DNA of 23,901 nt, from positions 1-23,901 of the forward strand of contig JAITGL010000026.1 of the NCBI GenBank assembly GCA_031280645.1. Reading direction: 5' to 3'. The translations under genes were made by a program, and so were the position numbers. Below are positions 7,639-15,300 of the stretch, one piece after another; within the stretch, counting starts at the first letter, position 1; every line of letters begins with the position of its first letter. The notes beneath the pieces were generated by a model, which had not been told where the DNA came from, ran no database searches, and saw only the letters and a list, made by a program, of their open reading frames with translations. This stretch comes from Tannerellaceae bacterium (GTDB taxonomy: Bacteria > Bacteroidota > Bacteroidia > Bacteroidales > Tannerellaceae).

Positions 7639-8616
7639 ATGAATAAATATTTTATGCAAACAATCATTAATCCAATCGACCCGAAACTACTGAAGTCGGA
7701 GCTAACGCCCGACAAACTATTGCGGAGAACAAACAAAGCCAACAACGAAATTTACATCATCACAGCTCACGATTCGCCTAACATGATGCTCGAAATAGGC
7801 CGCCTGCGCGAAATCGCCTTCAGATACTACGGCGGTGGAACCGGCGAACCTGCCGATATCGACGAGTTCGACACTATGGACGGCGCCTATCGCCAGCTCA
7901 TCGTATGGGATCCGAGCGAGGAGATGGTGCTTGGCGGATATCGCTTCCTTTGCGGGTCGGACGTCAAGTTTGATAAAGGGAAGCCTTTGCTGGCCACTTC
8001 GCACCTGTTTAATTTCACCGAGGGTTTCCTGAAAGATTACCTGCCGTATATCGTTGAGCTTGGCCGCTCGTTTGTAACGCTCGAATTCCAGGCAACGCGC
8101 GAAGGATCGCTCAAAGGCCTTTTCGTGCTCGATAATTTATGGGACGGGCTGGGAGCAATGACCGTTATCGACCCTTCGCTCCAGTATTTTTTCGGGAAAG
8201 TAACGATGTACAACACCTATAATCCGATGGCCCGCGACATGATTCTCTACTTTCTTGCCAAGCACTTCCCCGATCCCGACGGCCTTCTTACCCCAATCTT
8301 CCCGCTCGAAACCAATCCGAACATCGAAACGATGGCTCAACTGTTCTGCTCCGATAATTATAAGGACGATTACCGCATCCTCAACCAGGAAGTACGCAAG
8401 TTTAACATCAACGTTCCGCCACTCATCAGCGCTTACATGAGCCTTTCGCCCAGGATGCGCACTTTCGGCACAGCTATCAACCACGAGTTCGGCCAAGTAG
8501 AAGAAACCGGCATCCTAATCGCTATCGACGAGATATTGGAAGACAAAAAGAAACGCCATATAGAAAGCTATTTAAGCGAAGAATACCCCTCGCAGCCGCC
8601 GCTTAAATACAATTGA
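7639..8616 (+). CDS. glsB: GlsB-like glycine N-acyltransferase (OlsB/hemolysin-like GNAT fold)
   Basis: A 325-residue protein of the OlsB/hemolysin-like acyltransferase family. It has a typical N-half with LREIAFRYYGGGTG, DEFD, YRQLIVWDP and VLGGYRF, followed by LGRSFVTLEF and GLFVLDNLWDGLGAM. Family members transfer a 3-hydroxyacyl group from acyl-ACP to the amino group of an amino acid; in Bacteroides the acceptor is glycine. Its ATG directly follows the TAA of glsA (TAAATG), so the two are surely co-transcribed and probably translationally coupled. A second ATG at 7654 is a possible alternative start. The gene order here is glsA then glsB. Glycine lipids serve as membrane components and precursors of serine-glycine lipopeptides in related bacteria. 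The acceptor amino acid is inferred. Confidence 0.85.
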   Translation: MNKYFMQTIINPIDPKLLKSELTPDKLLRRTNKANNEIYIITAHDSPNMMLEIGRLREIAFRYYGGGTGEPADIDEFDTMDGAYRQLIVWDPSEEMVLGGYRFLCGSDVKFDKGKPLLATSHLFNFTEGFLKDYLPYIVELGRSFVTLEFQATREGSLKGLFVLDNLWDGLGAMTVIDPSLQYFFGKVTMYNTYNPMARDMILYFLAKHFPDPDGLLTPIFPLETNPNIETMAQLFCSDNYKDDYRILNQEVRKFNINVPPLISAYMSLSPRMRTFGTAINHEFGQVEETGILIAIDEILEDKKKRHIESYLSEEYPSQPPLKYN

Positions 8617-8720
8617 ACCCGCCCCCGGATCCGTTCCCCTCAAAAGGAGGGCGAGACGGGAAGAATCGGAGTGCAAATAAAAATAATGGTGAAAGGTGAA
8701 GGAATATTAAAAAATAATCT

Positions 8721-8728
8721 TACCTTTG
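8721..8728 (+). promoter_or_regulatory. -7 box for the thioredoxin-like lipoprotein
   Basis: TACCTTTG fits TAnnTTTG exactly, 39 bases before the ATG at 8768. No clean -33 TTG is seen. Confidence 0.55.
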
Positions 8729-8767
8729 GCTCGTTAGATGATAAAAATAAATTATCCCCTTAGGAAC

Positions 8768-9871
8768 ATGAAACATCTTTTGTCACTCTTCTGCGCCCTG
8801 TCAATGCTGTTAACGGCCTGCGCCGACAGCATGATATGCCGCATTGAAGGAAATGTATCCAATCTTGAAAGCGAAACCGTATACGTGGTTTTTGAGTCGG
8901 AAACAACGAGCAAGGTCGACACCATTACATGCGACCGGCCCGGCCGCTTCCGCATCCAAACCCACAACCAAGGATTCCAGCAGGCCACATTCTTTTTCGA
9001 CAACCGCACGGCCTGGTTTACCATATACCTCGACGATCCGCAGGTAAAGAAAATAACAATATCGGGCGACGTTAGATACCCATCCCTCATCAACGCCAAG
9101 GGAGGGCGAACCAACAACGAGCTTTCGTCTTTCCGCAAAAAGATAGAAAGCCTTATGATAGAAGACGCCGGGATAAGAGAAACCTTTAACAACGCATCGC
9201 CCGCGCAAAGCAACGAGCTTATATCCCGCTCGGCTAACGTTAAGCACCAAATCAACGAGCAAGCCCTGCAATACATCCGCGAAAACCCCGACAAAGCATC
9301 CTCGGCCGTTCTCATCAGAACATATTTTGCCGACCCCGACGACACCCGGCGAATCGACGAACTCCTCATAACCCTCGACCCCGAGCTACAAGAACACTTC
9401 ATCGTTTACGACCTCGAACAGTACAGCATACGAAGCAAGCGCACCGCCATCGGATCCGAAGCCCCAAACTTTACCGTGACCAACGTTTACGGCGCCAGCG
9501 TTAGCCTCGACTCCTTCCCACAAAAATATGTGCTGCTAACCTTTACCGCCCCATGGTGCGACATGTGCCGAACCGACGAGCTTTATCTGAACGAAATAGA
9601 CCATATATACAACAAAGCCCAGCTCGAACAACTACTGATCAGCCTTGACGACAACCTCGCCGGCGTTCGCGAAATACTGCAAAAAGACAGCATCCGATGG
9701 AACCTCGTAACCGACTCCGCCGGCCAGGCCACGCAACTGTTCGACCTCTATAACGTAAGCGTACTGCCGAGATGCTTCCTGATCGACAACGAAGGAAAAA
9801 TTATACTGAAAACAGAAAACGGAGTAGAAATCAAACAAACCCTCGAACGATTAATCACAAAAGAAATATAG
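8768..9871 (+). CDS. thioredoxin-like (TlpA/ResA-type) lipoprotein with DUF4369-like N-domain
   Basis: A 367-residue exported lipoprotein, likely a periplasmic thiol-disulfide oxidoreductase. Start chosen at ATG 8768 rather than 8738, because it gives a perfect lipoprotein signal (MKHLLSLFCALSMLLTAC) with acylated Cys18. Residues about 22-105 resemble the DUF4369 beta-domain common in Bacteroidetes thioredoxin proteins (CRIEGNVSNLESETVYVVFE). After a helical linker, residues about 228-367 form a thioredoxin/AhpC-TSA fold with GSEAPNF, LTFTAPWCDMCRTDE (C264 and C267, CxxC active site) and the cis-proline loop VLPRCFLID (P334). The physiological partner is unknown; such proteins often serve cytochrome c maturation or oxidative-stress repair. 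comM follows 57 bases downstream on the same strand without an obvious promoter between, so an operon is possible. Confidence 0.85.
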   Translation: MKHLLSLFCALSMLLTACADSMICRIEGNVSNLESETVYVVFESETTSKVDTITCDRPGRFRIQTHNQGFQQATFFFDNRTAWFTIYLDDPQVKKITISGDVRYPSLINAKGGRTNNELSSFRKKIESLMIEDAGIRETFNNASPAQSNELISRSANVKHQINEQALQYIRENPDKASSAVLIRTYFADPDDTRRIDELLITLDPELQEHFIVYDLEQYSIRSKRTAIGSEAPNFTVTNVYGASVSLDSFPQKYVLLTFTAPWCDMCRTDELYLNEIDHIYNKAQLEQLLISLDDNLAGVREILQKDSIRWNLVTDSAGQATQLFDLYNVSVLPRCFLIDNEGKIILKTENGVEIKQTLERLITKEI

Positions 9872-9928
9872 CCCCCCGCGCAAAGCAATTAAGCAATAAA
9901 GCATTTATCCAACCATTAAACCTTAACA

Positions 9929-11461
9929 ATGTTAGTAAAATCCTATGCAGCCGCCGTTCACGGCATATCTGCAATTATTATCACCATTGAAGTCGACTGC
10001 TCCAGAGGAGTACAATTCTTTCTTGTAGGCCTGCCCGACATAGCCGTGCGCGAAAGCCACGAACGCATCACCTCCGCCATGCGACAATGCGGATATAAAT
10101 TCCCAACCCAACGCATCATCGTAAACATGGCCCCCGCCGGCATACGCAAAGAAGGCTCGGCATACGACCTGCCGCTCGCCATCGGCCTCATGGCCGGAGC
10201 CGAATACCTGCCCCACGCGCGCCTTGCCGAATACGTAATGATGGGCGAACTGTCGCTCGACGGAAGCCTGGCGCCCATCAAAGGAGCCCTCTCTATCGCA
10301 ATATGCGCCCGCGACGCAGGCTTCAAAGGATTAATACTGCCAAAGCAAAACGCATGCGAAGCCGCCGTGGTCGACAACCTCAACGTATACGGAATGGAAA
10401 GCCTCCGCGAAGTGATTAACTTTATAAGCGGCAGCCACGCCGAGCCAACCACCGTCGACATGGCAGCCGAATTTTATTCCCGCCAGGAAACCTTTGAAGA
10501 AGACTTTTCCGACGTTCGCGGCCAGGAAAACGTTAAGCGAGCCCTCGAAGTTGCCGCAGCCGGCGGACACAACATACTGATGGTAGGCCCTCCCGGAAGC
10601 GGAAAGTCGATGGCCGCCAAACGACTGCCATCCATCCTCCCCCCGCTAACCATAAGCGAATCAATAGAAACAACCAAGATACACTCCGTAGCCGGACTGA
10701 TGAACGCCGGATCCCTCATGGCCCAACGCCCATTCCGAGCGCCGCATCATACCGTGTCAGACATCGCCATGGTAGGAGGCGGATCCTTCCCACAGCCCGG
10801 CGAAATAAGCCTTGCACACAACGGCGTTCTCTTTCTCGACGAGCTTCCGGAGTTTAAACGCACAGTACTCGAAGTGATGCGCCAGCCGCTTGAAGACAGA
10901 ACGATGAGCATTTCGCGCGCTCGCTACACCGTTGAGTATCCCGCAAGCTTCATGCTCGTAGCCTCCATGAATCCCTGCCGCTGCGGATACTACAACCACC
11001 CCTCCCGGCCCTGCCTCTGCAACCCCGGCTCGGTGCAGCAATACCTCAACCGCGTATCGGGCCCGCTGCTCGACCGCATCGACATCCAAACAGAGATAGT
11101 ACCCGTACCTTTTGAAAAAATATCCTCTCCACGCCCGTCGGAATCAAGCGCCGCCATCCGCGAACGCGTAACCGCCGCCCGCGCCGTTCAAACCGCCCGC
11201 TTTAAAGACGCTCCCGGCATTTACAATAACGCCCAAATGCCCCCGCAGCTCCTCCACGAATACGTAAAGCCCGACTCCGACAGCCTGAGCCGCCTCGGCG
11301 CAGCGATGCAAAAGTTCAACCTCTCCGCCCGCGCCTACGACCGCATCCTGAAAGTAGCGCGCACCATAGCCGACCTTGCCGGCTCGCCCTGCGTGACCGT
11401 TACCCATATCGCCGAGGCAATCAGTTACCGGAAACTCGACAGGGAGAGTTGGGGGAGATGA
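9929..11461 (+). CDS. comM: YifB/ComM family magnesium-chelatase-like AAA+ ATPase
   Basis: A 510-residue protein of normal length for the family. The N-terminal Lon-protease-like fold domain (residues 1-165) carries VEVDCSRGVQFFLVGLPDIA and the family block KFPTQRIIVNMAPAGIRKEG. The Mg-chelatase AAA+ core follows, with Walker A GPPGSGKS (220-227), Walker B LFLDE (301-305), the RPFRAPHHT motif (268-276) and the cysteine-rich NPCRCGYYNHPSRPCLCNPG insert that is standard here. A C-terminal helical domain ends the protein. In Vibrio and Haemophilus, ComM is a hexameric helicase promoting branch migration during natural transformation, but it is widespread in non-competent bacteria too, so competence should not be assumed. 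A terminator-like hairpin follows at 11580-11626. Confidence 0.92.
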   Translation: MLVKSYAAAVHGISAIIITIEVDCSRGVQFFLVGLPDIAVRESHERITSAMRQCGYKFPTQRIIVNMAPAGIRKEGSAYDLPLAIGLMAGAEYLPHARLAEYVMMGELSLDGSLAPIKGALSIAICARDAGFKGLILPKQNACEAAVVDNLNVYGMESLREVINFISGSHAEPTTVDMAAEFYSRQETFEEDFSDVRGQENVKRALEVAAAGGHNILMVGPPGSGKSMAAKRLPSILPPLTISESIETTKIHSVAGLMNAGSLMAQRPFRAPHHTVSDIAMVGGGSFPQPGEISLAHNGVLFLDELPEFKRTVLEVMRQPLEDRTMSISRARYTVEYPASFMLVASMNPCRCGYYNHPSRPCLCNPGSVQQYLNRVSGPLLDRIDIQTEIVPVPFEKISSPRPSESSAAIRERVTAARAVQTARFKDAPGIYNNAQMPPQLLHEYVKPDSDSLSRLGAAMQKFNLSARAYDRILKVARTIADLAGSPCVTVTHIAEAISYRKLDRESWGR

Positions 11462-11579
11462 CATTCAATTTAGAATGGATGCTATAAACGCAGTTGGCTC
11501 CCGACATTACCCTGGAACCCCGTAATCCGCTATTCCAATCCCCGCCGGAAATTTTCCGGAGGCCTCCATGCCTGGCAGG

Positions 11580-11626
11580 GGCCGGAGCGGCAACGCAGAA
11601 AAGCAGTTCTCCGGCCTGGCTTTTTT
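11580..11626 (+). terminator. terminator-like repeat after comM
   Basis: GGCCGGAG (11580-11587) pairs with CTCCGGCC (11609-11616), with a T-run at 11621-11626. The loop CAGAAAAGCAGTT and the GCAGGGG lead-in are shared with the terminators at 6546 and 16881, so this may be the upstream edge of the duplicated module as well as the comM terminator. Confidence 0.75.
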
Positions 11627-11675
11627 GTTGAAAACGAGATAATTCCATTCGGATTAGTTCGGTAAATACAAATTT

Positions 11676-11920
11676 CTCGCCGTGAAAAACGTTGTTTTGG
11701 TAGCTCCCAAAACTCTTTTCGTAGCTACACAAACGGTTTTCGTAGCTACCAGAACTCTTTTGGTAGCTACCAGAACTTTTTTCGTAGCTACACAAATGGT
11801 TTTCGTAGCTACGCAAACTCTTTTGGTAGCTACCAGAACTTTTTTCGTAGCTACACAAATGGTTTTCGTAGCTACCGGAACTCTTTTCGTAGCTACCAAA
11901 ACAACGTTTTTCACGGCGAG
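11676..11920. repeat. 21-bp tandem repeat array 2, bounded by 30-bp perfect inverted repeats
   Basis: GTAGCTAC starts at 11721, 11742, 11763, 11784, 11805, 11826, 11847, 11868 and 11889, with a degenerate GTAGCTCC at 11700, all on a strict 21-bp period (10 units). Spacer bases follow (C/A)NGAACTCTTTT(C/G), the reverse complement of the array 1 spacers, so the array lies in the opposite orientation. Bases 11676-11705 and 11891-11920 are perfect 30-bp inverted repeats (arm CTCGCCGTGAAAAACGTTGT and onward), and pairing continues outward imperfectly for about 20 bases. The enclosed segment is 185 bp. The last palindrome is 293 bp upstream of the -7 box of the second giant gene. No promoter motif is visible inside. 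Confidence 0.95.
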
Positions 11921-12110
11921 GAATTTGTGTTTACCTGAATGACCGGATTAAATACTACGTTTTACGGGTCTGTTTTCTCCGGAATCGTTCCGGTCAAATA
12001 TCTTTAAAATACCATTTTTGAGTGGAAGTACCAATGAATTTAGAAATTCACTGATATCTTTTCAGGTGCGGAAAAACCTTGTATGAGCCGCTAAAAATGC
12101 GGATATAGAC

Positions 12111-12142
12111 CAATGAAAATCCAAAAATTTAGATTTTCATTG
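12111..12142. other. perfect 11-bp inverted repeat upstream of giant gene 2 promoter
   Basis: CAATGAAAATC (12111-12121) and GATTTTCATTG (12132-12142) are perfect inverted copies around a 10-base AT-rich loop. It ends 22 bases upstream of the -33 TTG, a good position for an operator or a hairpin insulating the promoter. Role unknown. Confidence 0.55.
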
Positions 12143-12164
12143 ATTTTTGGTCGGATTGAGACGC

Positions 12165-12196
12165 TTGAATTATGAAAAAGTTTGAGGATAAATTTG
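12165..12196 (+). promoter_or_regulatory. promoter of leader and giant gene 2
   Basis: TTG (12165-12167), a 21-base spacer and TAAATTTG (12189-12196) match the Bacteroidetes promoter, with the same spacing as the glsA promoter. The leader ATG is 36 bases after it. Confidence 0.65.
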
Positions 12197-12231
12197 CGGC
12201 GACAAATAGTTTTAATTCTCTTAAAGAACAA

Positions 12232-12288
12232 ATGAAAATATGCTTTGCGACTTTATTCAAAATTTTGATTCTACTATCCTGCGCCTGA
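12232..12288 (+). other. leader ORF (18 codons)
   Basis: ATG at 12232 opens MKICFATLFKILILLSCA, then TGA at 12286-12288, 16 bases before the ATG of giant gene 2. The peptide looks like a short lipoprotein signal. Its start aligns with the leader ATG of copy 1 at 1908. It may be a regulatory leader or the decayed original 5' end of the gene. Confidence 0.4.
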
Positions 12289-12304
12289 GGGTTGGGGTCG
12301 GGAA

Positions 12305-15300
12305 ATGGTCGGGGGTTGTACAATTACCCCCCCTAAAATTTACAAATCTCTTGCAATAGCCTTTGCTTTATGCCTGCCGCTTTTCTCCGCGCAGGCTCAA
12401 ATTCTTGATCCTCCTGATAATGTTATGACAAACGCCGATTGCTTCGGCAACGTAGTGGGCGATATATGGACAGTCACGCAAGCGTATCAGTCGTCGGCTG
12501 TTGATTTTGACCTTGTGCACCCGATACTGGTGGGAGATATAGACGGCGACGGGCAAACCGAACTGCTTACAACCAATGTAACGCTTAATCCCCCATACCA
12601 GTACTGTGCGACGGAAGTAAGGGTATTAAATTCGTCTCTCGCCAGAAAAAGAACCATTAATATAGCCGGTTTAGGCTTCAAGCCCTACCGTACCAACATG
12701 ATGCCGCTGAGCGCCATAGGCAGGGTGAAATGGTCGAACGGCAAAGACACTACCATTATTGTTTACCGTGATTCTTCGAATCTGCTGCGGATTTTAAACA
12801 ACCAGGGAGTCCTGATGGCTACTTCAAACGCAGTATGTACAGATGCGTCTGTATCTTCACCTGCGCCTGCGCCTGCAGTTGGTCCCTTGAAAACGGCGAT
12901 AGCCATTTCGCTGGCCGACCTCGACGGCGACGGCTATACCGAAATTGTATCGGGCAACCGCGTTTTCGCCGCTGAAACAGGCAGGTGGCTGGCCCATGTA
13001 AACCTGAGCTCCTACCCCGGCCTGTACGGAATTAACCACGGATGGGATAATAATTTGCAGCAAGTAGCCGTGGCCGATGTTCTGAACGCCGGTTACCAGC
13101 AAATAGCCATAGGATGCAATCTGTTCAGAGCTACGAACCTTACTAACCGCAATGCTACTGCGTCAACCGCAATGACCAGGGTGGCCTACTTTAGTAATCC
13201 TACTATGTACGACGGCACAACTCCGCCAAACAGCGACGGCTGTACGCAGGTGGTGGATTTTGATCTCGACGGGCATCTCGACGTTGTGGTAAGCACGGTA
13301 AAGCGAGTTGCTACTACTAGGAATGCGGGCAATATAGGTTATGTTTATGTGTGGTCGCCATACAGGAACCAGATTATAGCGTCGAGAACAATCCCGTATA
13401 TTTATAAAAAGGGAGTTCCGTTTGTCGGCAATATAAATAAAACGCCTTATCCCGAAATCGTATTCATACACGGCCCTACGCTGGGCGATGCCCCAGATGC
13501 CAACCAGTTTATAACGGCGCTTTCATACTCCTATTCGGCTACGAACCATACTCAATTAAACATATTCTGGCAGCTAGAGCATGATGATACGTCCGGCGCA
13601 ACCGGCCTCACCCTGTTCGACTTTAACCAGGACGGCGTATCCGAGCTTGTTTACAGGGATACAAGGTCCTTGCGCATCATTAACGGCAGTAAAATCAGTC
13701 ATACAACAGGGCTCGATATCAATTACGTATACGATCTGCTGACAGTCGCCGTTGGGTCTACCACAGGTTTTGAATACACAACCATTGCAGATATCGACAA
13801 CGACGGAGAGGCGGAAATCATTGTATCCGGGCCGACGACCGAAAATGCTCTTATGGGCCCTATCCGCATCTTCAAATCGGGATTAACCGGTAGATGGGCT
13901 CCCGCCCGCAAGGTATGGAACCAGTACAGCTATAATGCGGTAAATGTAAACCAGGATTTAACGATACCGAAAAAGCCGTTCAACGTTGGTACCGTATTTC
14001 CCGGCAAAACCTCGAGCTCCTCCGACGACGTGCGCCCGTTTAACAGCTTCCTTGAGCAGCAAACCCTCCTCAACGAGAACGGCAACCCGCTGTGGACGCT
14101 GCCGGATATAGGCTATCAGTCGCCGTCTTTTACCTATACTACTACTAACGACCGGGTTAGCATAAGCGTAACCATAAAGAATAGTGGCGACAACGAGTTA
14201 AAATCTCCGCTATATATTAGCCTGTACACCAAAGCGGGCTCAGTGGAAACGTTTAAGCAAGCGGTAACGTCGACAGGGACTATCGCCATTGGCGGTACGA
14301 AAACGTGGTCGTATAATATTAATAACATAGCAAACTGGTTGCCTGCCGACAGCATTATCGTTTATCTGAACCGCGACGGGGCAAGCGGCTATGTACAGGA
14401 GGAATGCAAGTACGGCAACAACCGCTTCGGCGAGAGTATTGCCAAGCTAAGGCCACACCTGTTAGACGATACGCAAACGGTGCAGATTTTCCACTCGGTT
14501 GAGATCGACGTTCTGGCCAACGACGTATTCCCTGCGGGCTACATCAACAGCCTGTCGCAGTTCAAGCTTATCGACTCCGTAACAATGCAGCCGCGCAACG
14601 GCAAGCTTGTGGGCGTAGGGTCAAAAGCCGATTCAAGGCTGGTGTATATTAACGAAGGGAGCAAAAATCTAACCTCTAATCAGATCGACTCCTTCCAGTA
14701 CCGCATCCGCCTGCCCGGCGGCTCCGGAGGGACGGCCAAGGCATACATATATATATTGGAAGATGAGAATGGTGGTACGGGTTGCGTTAATCAGAGCTAT
14801 ACCGTTAAGCTAAAAGCCCGGCCGTCGGGAACAGGCTTTGACTGGTCTGTCAAAACTTCTCATCCTCCGTATGTCTACGTACTGGTCCCCTACTTCAACA
14901 CAACCATTACTTCCTTAAAACCCGATACAACCTTTTTAATAAAACCCAAGTCCGTAGGCAACGCAAGTCAACTCTGGAATCTCGCAGGCGGATTCCCCTC
15001 GGCCTTTTTCACCGTCCACGGTGCCCAAAGCGGCGAGCGTATGCGCTGGACGGGCCATGTTAACAACGACTGGAACCACCCCGGCAACTGGGTTTGGGTT
15101 CGCTCCGCAGGCGAATCGCCGGTAACGTTCCTGCCGGGGCGTTGCACGGATGTTACGATACCCTCCGGCGTGAACAACTTCCCGGAGCTTGGCCCGGAGC
15201 TGGCCCGCTGCCGTAATATAGCGATGCTCGACAGGGCGATGCTTAAGAATCCGCATATGCTGGACTATACCGCCGCCTCGGTGGAGATCAAGCTCAAGCC

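Noticed and set aside
8632..8660. Short hairpin (CCCCTC-AAAA-GGAGGG) after glsB as a terminator
   Set aside because: No T-run follows it, so it cannot be called a rho-independent terminator.
11676..11920. CRISPR array or iteron origin
   Set aside because: Units are 21 bp with similar spacers, and no replication initiator or cas gene is near.
12129..12323. Minus-strand 64-codon ORF before giant gene 2
   Set aside because: It lies across the promoter and leader shared with copy 1 and has no matching ORF there.
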